In this document: positions 18,298 through 24,345 of the stretch, piece by piece
Layout of the letters: each line of letters opens with the position of its first letter
How positions within the stretch are numbered: the stretch's first letter is position 1
Assembly (NCBI RefSeq): GCF_004526235.1
Contig: NZ_CP038159.1
Coordinates: 1,116,001 to 1,180,000 of the forward strand
DNA from: Sphingobacterium sp. CZ-2
GTDB taxonomy: Bacteria; Bacteroidota; Bacteroidia; Sphingobacteriales; Sphingobacteriaceae
DNA: 64,000 nucleotides
Reading direction: 5' to 3'
Made by a program: the position numbers and the translations under genes
Notes under the pieces: model-generated
What the model saw: only the letters and a program-made list of their open reading frames with translations
Database searches by the model: none
What the model was told of the DNA's origin: nothing

Positions 18298-19398
18298 TTA
18301 CATGACAGTGATCACATCACCCGATACCTTAAACCTAACCTTTCCCGTTGTTTCCATAAGATCGAGTACCGCACGGATACTTCGTGAGCGGGAAACAGTA
18401 CCACCTACCGTAATGGCTTTAGCTTCTTTGCGTTCATAGTGAACCTCGACATTGTACCATCGCGCAACGGAACGGAAGACTTCTTCCAACGTTTCACCCC
18501 GAAAGACAAAATCACCTTGTTGCCATGCCAGTACCTGATCAATGTCAGCATCCAATATATGCATATCACCCCCAGAGGAAAGAACGCTCTGCTGTCCGGG
18601 CATCAGCGACCTTCCGTTGACCATTACCGCACCTTCTACCAGTGTAGTTTTTAAGCTGGACTCTCCAGAATAGGCTTGTATATTGAATGTCGTACCAAGA
18701 TCCTCTACCAATTGTCCCTTGCTCTCGACGAAGAATGATCTTTTGGGATCGTCGTGGACGATGAAATATCCCTCTCCTTCGAGGTTAACGCGGCGATCCG
18801 AATGCACAAAGCGAGATGGAAAGGTCAGTCTTGAATCGGCATTGAGCCATACCTTTGTACCATCGGGAAGGGTGAAGGCATATACCTGTCCTTTAGCTGT
18901 GGTAGCGACAATATCAACGACATCATCCAATGGCAATCCGTCAGCGCCCAAGATCGGGCTTCCGTCATCGTATGTCAAAGATTGCCCCATGATAGCACCT
19001 TGTCTGGCACTATCCAACTTGATTGTTCGCCCATCTGCTAATACCAATGTCGCACCATAACCACCCGGCGCAACGTCTTCTGTTTGTGATGTTGTTTGGT
19101 TTACATCATCCTGATCCGATTGGTAAACAAATCGCCAAGTCAAAAAAATAAGAGCCAGAACCGCTGCTATAGACGTGTACTTGGCTATGGTACGATAGAT
19201 ATTCCGTGAGGGGTTGGGAGTTATGTTTTTCCAGACACGTCTTTTACGCTTTGACAGATCCCTTGCAGGACTCTGCTCGGGAGCCTTCTCCGCCATTTTG
19301 TTGAAATAACTGTTGACTATACGAGCTTCGTCTTTCGTACACTCTCCACGAAGATAGCGGTCAATCAGTTGTTGCATTTTGTCTTGGTTACTTTCCAT
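18298..19398 (-). CDS. FecR-type anti-sigma factor
   Basis: 366 residues. The cytoplasmic N-terminus (DRYLRGECTKDEARIVNSYF) is followed by one membrane helix (about residues 68-88, YTSIAAVLALIFLTWRF). The FecR domain reads TLPDGTKVWLNADSRLTFP, VNLEGEGYFIVHDD, VEDLGTTFNIQAYSG. A C-terminal DUF4974 domain (GETLEEVFRSVARWYNVEVHYERKEAK) ends the protein. It should hold the ECF sigma factor encoded 75 bases upstream and receive a signal from the STN domain of the module 2 SusC. Confidence 0.92.
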   Translation of the reverse strand: MESNQDKMQQLIDRYLRGECTKDEARIVNSYFNKMAEKAPEQSPARDLSKRKRRVWKNITPNPSRNIYRTIAKYTSIAAVLALIFLTWRFVYQSDQDDVNQTTSQTEDVAPGGYGATLVLADGRTIKLDSARQGAIMGQSLTYDDGSPILGADGLPLDDVVDIVATTAKGQVYAFTLPDGTKVWLNADSRLTFPSRFVHSDRRVNLEGEGYFIVHDDPKRSFFVESKGQLVEDLGTTFNIQAYSGESSLKTTLVEGAVMVNGRSLMPGQQSVLSSGGDMHILDADIDQVLAWQQGDFVFRGETLEEVFRSVARWYNVEVHYERKEAKAITVGGTVSRSRSIRAVLDLMETTGKVRFKVSGDVITVM

Positions 19399-19472
19399 AA
19401 AGTGATCCCATTGATATATAGTGTAGTCGTACAGGACAGGGTATTGTTATAGATAGCCTGTAAAATAATTTA

Positions 19473-20075
19473 TCAGCTATGGCCAATCCACGATAGGAGA
19501 CCGGTTATTTGCAGGAGCAAGAAGCAGGTTAGACGAGAACGCAGGCGCACAAGCGCATTGTGTATCTGTTGCCGGACAGTACCTTCGGACAGGTTGAGAT
19601 TGTCCGCTATTTCCTTATTGCTTAGGTAATGTTTTCGGCTCAATTCGAATATAGCCCGCATCTTGGAAGGAAGCTTATCGATTTCACTTTCGATCAGTTG
19701 CTGTAGATCACGCTCGATCACGGTATCATCTGTGGACCAAACGCCTTTTTGATAATAATCCTGTAGACCGGCCAAATAGTCGTATCGGCTTTTTTGTTTT
19801 CGTGCATGATCTATCAGTGCATAGCGTGCGCTCTGGTAAAGATATGAGCGCACAGAACTTATGGAAGTCTGTGTAGCACTTTCGTACAAAGCCATAAAAA
19901 TCTCCTGCGTAAGATCCTCTGCCTGGTCGTCATCGTGCAACATCCTGCGATTAAAGGAATAGATAACGGCGAAATAGCGGTCGTACAATTCTGCATAGGC
20001 ATTCCCGTCTCCCTGAAACATAAGTTCAGCAAGTTCATTGTCGGTATATACCCTGTACTTTGACTTCTTCAACAA
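19473..20075 (-). CDS. ECF sigma-70 factor (FecI-like)
   Basis: 200 residues. Region 2: ELMFQGDGNAYAELYDRYFAVIYSFNRRMLHDDDQAEDLTQEIFMALYE. Region 4: IDKLPSKMRAIFELSRKHYLSNKEIADNLNLSEGTVRQQIHNALVRLRSRL. It ends with a hydrophobic tail (CFLLLQITGLLSWIG) that is longer than in many relatives and could touch the membrane. It pairs with the FecR gene downstream and probably drives the SusC/SusD/TlpA cluster. Whether it also drives module 1 cannot be seen. Confidence 0.92.
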   Translation of the reverse strand: MLKKSKYRVYTDNELAELMFQGDGNAYAELYDRYFAVIYSFNRRMLHDDDQAEDLTQEIFMALYESATQTSISSVRSYLYQSARYALIDHARKQKSRYDYLAGLQDYYQKGVWSTDDTVIERDLQQLIESEIDKLPSKMRAIFELSRKHYLSNKEIADNLNLSEGTVRQQIHNALVRLRSRLTCFLLLQITGLLSWIGHS

Positions 20076-20260
20076 TATAGCTTTCCGTTATTAATGCGCT
20101 CTTTAAACTTAAATAAATTTGAGGGTATACGCAATTGATTCCGTTGGAACTGATCCGTCCAGTTTGTCGATTTTTCCTCTTTAATATGGGGATATTATGA
20201 TCCCGTTAAAATAAGTAGACGGATACGGAATAGAAATGTTATAGATGGGAATTACTTTTT

Positions 20261-20357
20261 ATTTTCTTTGGTTTTTTTAAGAGCATCTAACTGTGATGTG
20301 TATTTCTTTTTTAGATTTTTTAATGACGAATATGACAGCATCAAAATAGATGAGTAA
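20261..20357 (+). pseudogene. 3' remnant of an XRE HTH gene
   Basis: In one plus-strand frame the bases ending at the TAA at 20,355-20,357 encode ...LRASNCDVYFF and then FRFFNDEYDSIKIDE. This matches the end of the HTH protein at 10,491-10,742 (LNALNVSFSEFFNEQYDKIELD). No HTH coding sequence continues upstream, so only the tail survives. A plus-strand terminator hairpin follows 36 bases later, as expected behind a former plus-strand gene. The remnant and the intact copy flank SusCD module 2. Confidence 0.45.
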
Positions 20358-20392
20358 TACGAGTTTTTAAATGTATTACAACAATACAGGAC

Positions 20393-20430
20393 AAGGGCGA
20401 GTTTATCAAAATTCGCCTTTTTCTTTTTTT
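20393..20430 (+). terminator. rho-independent terminator behind HTH remnant
   Basis: GGCGA (20,396-20,400) pairs with TCGCC (20,413-20,417), extended by A-T pairs on the outside, and is followed by a long T-rich run (20,418-20,430). It points along the + strand, where only the decayed HTH gene lies. The rest of 20,076-20,455 shows no further gene; it includes the sigma-factor promoter region. Confidence 0.6.
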
Positions 20431-20455
20431 TACCACCTACCAGATAGCACAAAAC

Positions 20456-20674
20456 TCAAAGCTGTCTCCGTTCAAATTCTTCGAGAAATCCCTGTTCATC
20501 CAGCATCGCCAACATATCGGCATACCATAGATAGGTGAAATCTTTTTTCTTTCGCAAGTCGGGCAGCTTAATCTCCATAATGTCGCCCACGGTTTCCAAC
20601 CCCATACGTTTAGCACGCTGTATAAACTCAACATCGCTCTGGATGTGGGTTAAGAATATGTCTGTTGATGTCAT
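20456..20674 (-). CDS. small conserved ICE protein, helix-hairpin-helix-like
   Basis: 72 residues, MTSTDIFLTHIQSDVEF... ending EFERRQL. The middle (RAKRMGLETVGDIMEIKLPDLRKKKDFTYLWYADMLAML) has the 'GLETVGDIMEI' rhythm of helix-hairpin-helix or RNA-polymerase-alpha-CTD-like DNA-binding segments. It lies at the boundary of the mobilisation region and faces the genes at 21,038 onward. An alternative frame in the same place (20,634-20,437) has a less protein-like composition. Function unknown. Confidence 0.6.
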   Translation of the reverse strand: MTSTDIFLTHIQSDVEFIQRAKRMGLETVGDIMEIKLPDLRKKKDFTYLWYADMLAMLDEQGFLEEFERRQL

Positions 20675-21037
20675 TTTTTAAATTAGATTATGTGGTGTAA
20701 ATTAAAAATAAATATCCTATCATCACAAATTTTTCAGCTCAAACATGAAAGATGACGTTTCTATTTCTTAACGGCAGAATGATAAGTTATATTACATTCT
20801 CTCCCATGCCAGACCATCGCCAAAGGTCTCCACATTTCTACCACTTTTCCAGTCAATTCAGAACCTCTCTCTATAAAATACCGCACTTTTGAAAATCACC
20901 AAAAATCCATTTTAATACTATTTAAACCCACTTTTTGACCAAAGGGTGAAACGTTTCTTTCACCCCCTTACACTGTTTTTGCGTTGGCTCGTTTTCGTGC
21001 TTTGTACCCGAATGGAAGAATAAATCCATCGGGAAGA
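20675..21037. other. 363-base divergent intergenic region
   Basis: The region separates the minus-strand 72-residue gene from the plus-strand mobilisation genes. Apart from the hairpin and motif listed at 20,924-20,965 I see no gene. A TTG start at 20,984 would extend the next protein by 18 residues but is not preferred. Confidence 0.5.
20924..20965 (+). promoter_or_regulatory. hairpin and CCCACTTTTTG motif upstream of mobilisation genes
   Basis: GGGTGAAA (20,944-20,951) and TTTCACCC (20,958-20,965) form a perfect 8-base stem around CGTTTC. Just before it, AAACCCACTTTTTG (20,924-20,937) nearly repeats a motif found twice more at 24,092-24,134. A shared operator or a protein-binding site for the transfer region is possible. 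Confidence 0.4.
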
Positions 21038-21313
21038 ATGAAGTACACGGAACTGGCAACGCTGCTAAAAAATGCAGCCGAACAAGGAACAGCAAACGCA
21101 ATCAAAGAAGAACAACCTGTTCCCGATCAGTTGACCAAAGCCGACGCTTACCGCCTGTACGGTCGTAGCAATGTGGATAGATGGCTCCGTGAGGGGCTGA
21201 TCTCCAAACAACAACCTACCGACACTTCCCAAATCTTTTTTGACAGATCGGAACTCGAAGCCGTCGCGGCTTCGAGCAATCGGATCACCTACCTGCCCGC
21301 AAGGGACAGGTAA
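21038..21313 (+). CDS. small MerR/excisionase-like DNA-binding protein, copy 1
   Basis: 91 residues from the ATG at 21,038, which has GGAAGA directly upstream. The central part LTKADAYRLYGRSNVDRWLREGLISKQQ is a winged-HTH-like recognition segment with a following beta turn, and IFFDRSELEAVAASSNRITYL closes the domain. The same order occurs in the protein at 21,611-21,886 (KKSEAFKRYGRKNVEHWIALGIVTPRK ... IDRMEIEAVSKS), so they are paralogues. Excisionase-type proteins control ICE excision, but this role is inferred. Confidence 0.65.
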   Translation: MKYTELATLLKNAAEQGTANAIKEEQPVPDQLTKADAYRLYGRSNVDRWLREGLISKQQPTDTSQIFFDRSELEAVAASSNRITYLPARDR

Positions 21314-21610
21314 GCGCATCCGCTGCGATAGCGGAGCAAGAACGGTCTTTGACATCGAGGAGTGAAGCATTATCCCGTGAGGAACGGGAAATTTTGCGAA
21401 AGTGAGGTAAGCCTAATACTTGGCGGTACCAATATACTGAAAGCGCATTGGCAGGCGATAGCCCGGTCTGTACGGACTGACGTGGGTAGCTCCGACAACT
21501 TAACCATAACCGGCAAGAGCGGATCATTTCGGGTTCGTTGCCCGTTGCCGGTTCCAATATGGGAAGACCCAACTTCCCCTTATCAGTAAACCATCAAACC
21601 CCAAGAAGCC
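21314..21610 (+). other. structured non-coding spacer between paralogous DNA-binding genes
   Basis: Several perfect stems lie here: TCCGCT/AGCGGA (21,319-21,335), TCCCGT/ACGGGA (21,373-21,389) and AACCGGCAA/TTGCCGGTT (21,508-21,516 with 21,545-21,553). A 75-residue frame (21,362-21,589) crosses it but has no domain-like features. Spacing and stems suggest an RNA or a protein-binding region rather than a gene. Confidence 0.45.
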
Positions 21611-21886
21611 ATGAACATACTATTGACACCGCTGCAATTGCAGACATTGCTTTCCTATGCTGCCGAAATGGGCGCAAAACTGGCCCTGTCCAAAACCGGA
21701 CACATTCGGCCATACCTCAAAAAATCAGAAGCATTCAAGCGGTACGGACGAAAGAACGTTGAGCATTGGATTGCGCTCGGTATCGTCACCCCCCGAAAGG
21801 ACGGCGACCACTCCGCAGCGTGGAGGATCGACCGCATGGAGATCGAAGCCGTGAGCAAATCCCGCGAAGCCATGCGTTACCTATAA
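21611..21886 (+). CDS. small MerR/excisionase-like DNA-binding protein, copy 2
   Basis: 91 residues. RPYLKKSEAFKRYGRKNVEHWIALGIVTPRKDG is the HTH-wing segment, then AAWRIDRMEIEAVSKSREAMRYL. It is a diverged paralogue of the gene at 21,038, with the same length and motif order. It leads a plus-strand run into the primase-like genes, 29 bases upstream of the first. A role in excision, replication or transcription control is inferred from size and position. Confidence 0.65.
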   Translation: MNILLTPLQLQTLLSYAAEMGAKLALSKTGHIRPYLKKSEAFKRYGRKNVEHWIALGIVTPRKDGDHSAAWRIDRMEIEAVSKSREAMRYL

Positions 21887-21915
21887 AACCATCCATCACA
21901 TCAAAATAAATCCTT

Positions 21916-22749
21916 ATGACATCTTACAAAAACAACACACCATCCAACGGACTCCCCGACCTCGTTTCCCTGCTCAAAGCATTAGGGCATGAACCTGTAG
22001 CTATCAATGGCGATGAATTTGGATACGCCAGCGTGTTCGGAAAACGAACCAACAACAAAATAGTCCTGACAGTCAACCAACAATTTAAAAGCTGGTTTGA
22101 CAGCTCACTCGGCAAGGGGGGCAACCTCATGGATTTTGCCTGTACCTATTGGCCACTTCTTTCCTCTGGACGGATCGAAGAAAAACTGCGGGAAATACAA
22201 GCCCAATCAGCTAAAAAAGATAGACGACTGCGAAAACGGAAAGCAACCAAGATACCCCATTATCAGATCGATCGCGCCCGCCCTTTGGGATACAACCATG
22301 AGGTTACCGATTTTCTAATGGAAAGCGGGCTCTGGGAACTCGCCGATCTGAATATCCGGGAAGTCTATTATTATGTAACCGACCAAAAAGGCAACCGCAA
22401 GGACTTTTGTGCCGCAGGCTGGATGAACGAAAATGGCGGTTGGGAAGTGCGCGCCCAAAACTATACGGGCTGTATCGGTACAAAGGGAATGACCTTTATT
22501 TCGGCAAGTGAAACCGCGCTTGCCATATTCCCCGAATATGTGGACTATCTGAAAAGACGGAACGACCAGCACCTGCACTACGCATCGGTACTGATACTGA
22601 ACCATCCCGAATTTGTGTCCGCAGCGCTGAAACGTGCCAGCCATTTTGAAAAGGTACTGCTCTATATCGATGAAACGAGAGACGGATACCAATTGGCGAC
22701 CGAAGCATTCACCCAAAAACTACCGCATGCCGAAGTTATACCCCTTTAA
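21916..22749 (+). CDS. TOPRIM primase-like protein with degenerate active site
   Basis: 277 residues. The N-terminus (LVSLLKALGHEPVAINGDEFGYASVFGKR) and the block FKSWFDSSLGKGGNLMDFACTYWPLLSSG resemble the zinc-finger-less CHC2-type fold of ICE primases. A TOPRIM-like half follows from about residue 190. Compared with the neighbour at 22,767, the EGYMDY motif reads PEYVDYL and the DNDDPG motif reads DETRDG, so two expected acidic positions are changed. It may be an inactive partner of the second protein. The tandem arrangement, 17 bases apart, supports that. Confidence 0.65.
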   Translation: MTSYKNNTPSNGLPDLVSLLKALGHEPVAINGDEFGYASVFGKRTNNKIVLTVNQQFKSWFDSSLGKGGNLMDFACTYWPLLSSGRIEEKLREIQAQSAKKDRRLRKRKATKIPHYQIDRARPLGYNHEVTDFLMESGLWELADLNIREVYYYVTDQKGNRKDFCAAGWMNENGGWEVRAQNYTGCIGTKGMTFISASETALAIFPEYVDYLKRRNDQHLHYASVLILNHPEFVSAALKRASHFEKVLLYIDETRDGYQLATEAFTQKLPHAEVIPL

Positions 22750-22766
22750 TTATCCAATCCCTGCTT

Positions 22767-23720
22767 ATGTCAAAATATGTAAACGTGGACGACCTGCGGG
22801 AAATCCCAATTTCGGACTTTCTGGCCCGGCTCGGCCACCATCCGGTACGGAAAACGGGCAAGGAACTCTTTTACCACAGCATGCTACGGGAAACCAAGCA
22901 AGACACCCCATCGCTGACCGTTTGGGATGAGGGCGGAAAATGGATCGACCGGGGTGGCCCGAACTCGACAGGCATCCAGGGCGGTAGTATCGTCCAGCTT
23001 GGCCTTGCCTATTGGCCCCAGCTTTCCTTTGTCGAGGTACTGAACAAGATAAAGGATACCTGCGATATGCAGGCATCCATGATACCAGCTTATAAACCCG
23101 TGAAATCCCCCACAGAAAAAGAACAAAAAGGCTATACCTTTGAACTCGTGCGGACACAGCCAGTCGGCAGAAACTTTGTCCTGACCAAATATCTTGAAGA
23201 ACGTGGGATATTGGACGTTGCACATGGACACCTGCACGAAATCTATTACAGAAACCGTCTTGACAACGAAAATAAAAGCATTTTCTACGCCATTGGCTGG
23301 AAGAACGATCAGGATAATTGGGAGTTTACCAATGCCAAAGGTTTCAAGAGCAGTATCGGCAAGAAAGGTATATCCGTGATCCCCGGCAATCCAGACCATG
23401 CCGTTCTCTTTGAGGGTTATATGGACTATCTAAGTTGGCTTAAAGTGAACCGCCCTGATCCTGCACCGACCGCCATCGTCCTAAATTCCATTGTCCAGTT
23501 AAAGAATGCCATCGAGCGAGTGAAAGGCATACCCACCGTAGACGTGTATTTCGACAATGACGATCCCGGTCGCAACTGTACACAAAGGCTGATCGAAGCC
23601 GTGCCACAGGCCAAAGATCGTTCGGGTGTTTATGGGGCTTACAAGGATTACAACGATATGCTAAGAGCTGCCCTAAATGAGCATGAATTACAGCACCAAC
23701 GGGCGGGGCCCAAGCGTTGA
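22767..23720 (+). CDS. TOPRIM domain primase-like protein
   Basis: 317 residues. The N-terminus (REIPISDFLARLGHHPVRKTGKELFYHSMLRETKQDTPSL) is CHC2-like without the zinc cysteines, followed by GGSIVQLGLAYWP. The TOPRIM domain has VLFEGYMDYLSWL (catalytic Glu) near residue 218 and VYFDNDDPGRNC (DxD) near residue 262. It ends with KDYNDMLRAAL, as in Bacteroidota ICE primases. It probably primes the single-stranded ICE DNA after transfer or during element replication. It is directly followed by the octamer array. Confidence 0.8.
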   Translation: MSKYVNVDDLREIPISDFLARLGHHPVRKTGKELFYHSMLRETKQDTPSLTVWDEGGKWIDRGGPNSTGIQGGSIVQLGLAYWPQLSFVEVLNKIKDTCDMQASMIPAYKPVKSPTEKEQKGYTFELVRTQPVGRNFVLTKYLEERGILDVAHGHLHEIYYRNRLDNENKSIFYAIGWKNDQDNWEFTNAKGFKSSIGKKGISVIPGNPDHAVLFEGYMDYLSWLKVNRPDPAPTAIVLNSIVQLKNAIERVKGIPTVDVYFDNDDPGRNCTQRLIEAVPQAKDRSGVYGAYKDYNDMLRAALNEHELQHQRAGPKR

Positions 23721-23744
23721 TTTTTGGAGGGGTCGAAATCAGTT

Positions 23745-24032
23745 ATTCAGCTATATAGATAACTGGATATTGGTATATATCGATAGCTATCTATATAGCC
23801 ATCCCGATATACAGATATTCATATATCCCGATATTTCGATAGACAGCTATGCAGATAGCAATACATATAGATATACATATATCCCGATATAGGTATATCC
23901 TGATAGGTAGCGATATGGATATATGTATATCCACATATCCATATATACAGATATTCAGATAACTGCACATCCCGATATACAGCTATCCATATATACATCT
24001 ATCCCGATAGCTGTATATATGGATATATGACC
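23745..24032. repeat. degenerate tandem array of 36 octamers, consensus AT-NNNN-AT
   Basis: Cutting the sequence every 8 bases from 23,745 gives 36 units in perfect register with no indel. Position 1 is A in all 36. Position 2 is T in 29 (G in 5, A in 2). Positions 7-8 are AT in 26. The four central bases vary, ending mostly in G or T. ATCCCGAT recurs exactly at 23,801, 23,825, 23,881, 23,969 and 24,001, with spacings of 24, 56, 88 and 32, all multiples of 8. Eight is not a multiple of three, so the period cannot be a protein repeat. Iterons, a protein array or an origin are possible. Confidence 0.9.
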
Positions 24033-24060
24033 GATTTAAACGTGGTTTATCAATCGGTCA
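24028..24060. promoter_or_regulatory. perfect two-step inverted repeat next to the octamer array
   Basis: TGACCGATT (24,028-24,036) pairs with AATCGGTCA (24,052-24,060). Inside it TAAAC (24,037-24,041) pairs with GTTTA (24,045-24,049) around GTG. Fourteen perfect pairs with only TC unpaired make this a strong cruciform or hairpin. It begins inside the last octamer and lacks a T run, so a terminator is less likely than a protein-binding site such as oriT. Confidence 0.7.
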
Positions 24061-24091
24061 TCCCCAACCCTATATGCGAAAAACACCCCCC

Positions 24092-24134
24092 AAACCCACT
24101 TTTTTGCCCCTTGCGGTATAACCCCACTTTTTTG
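24092..24134 (+). repeat. direct repeat CCCACTTTTTTG
   Basis: CCCACTTTTTTG occurs at 24,095-24,106 and 24,123-24,134, starts 28 bases apart. A near copy (CCCACTTTTTG) lies at 20,927-20,937 upstream of the first mobilisation gene. The function is not known. Confidence 0.5.
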
Positions 24135-24145
24135 TTTTGTGGTGT

Positions 24146-24210
24146 GCAAGTTGTGTTTTTGTACGTACGGCTCTCGTACCTCGATGCCGTACCCACAAAA
24201 ACCAACTTGC
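24146..24210. repeat. long imperfect inverted repeat upstream of methylase/mobilisation genes
   Basis: The arm 24,146-24,170 (begins GCAAGTTG, ends GTACGG) pairs with 24,187-24,210 (begins CCGTAC, ends CAACTTGC) over about 22 base pairs, with one bulge and a two-base mismatch. The loop is 16 bases. Such structures are typical of transfer origins and of some attenuators. It is 136 bases before the methylase start. Confidence 0.65.
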
Positions 24211-24345
24211 CCCGGAACAGACCAACTCCGATGGAGCAGGTCTGCACCAGGGTAGGAAAAAGGTCGCAACTCCATTTTTCTCCTGCCAAGCGCACCACAT
24301 CCGCCGACAACGGCGAAACATCCATAAACCCTTAAAACCATTACC

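Larger units (their letters stand above)
23721..24345. other. 625-base non-coding block between primase and methylase genes
   Basis: No credible gene lies here. The block contains, in order, the 8-base-period array (23,745-24,032), a perfect two-step hairpin (24,028-24,060), a direct repeat of CCCACTTTTTTG and a long imperfect inverted repeat (24,146-24,210). Its place beside primase, methylase, MobA-like and relaxase genes makes it the best candidate for the element's origin of transfer or replication. Confidence 0.6.

Noticed and set aside
20252..20452. 66-residue minus-strand frame
   Set aside because: It is low-complexity (Lys/Ser/Tyr) and antisense to the HTH remnant and its terminator; nothing supports it as a gene.
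20437..20634. 65-residue frame overlapping the 72-residue gene
   Set aside because: Cysteine and tryptophan-rich shadow frame; the frame at 20,456-20,674 has a more protein-like composition.
21362..21589. 75-residue frame between the paralogous DNA-binding genes
   Set aside because: No recognisable domain, and it runs through several perfect stems; kept only as a structured spacer.
23677..23892. 71-residue frame rich in Tyr, Ile, Asp and Ser through the octamer array
   Set aside because: It is simply the translation of the AT-rich 8-base array. The frame stops inside the array and the 8-base period does not keep a reading frame.
23745..24032. CRISPR array
   Set aside because: There are no repeats of 20 bases or more alternating with spacers, and no cas genes. 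The unit is only 8 bases.
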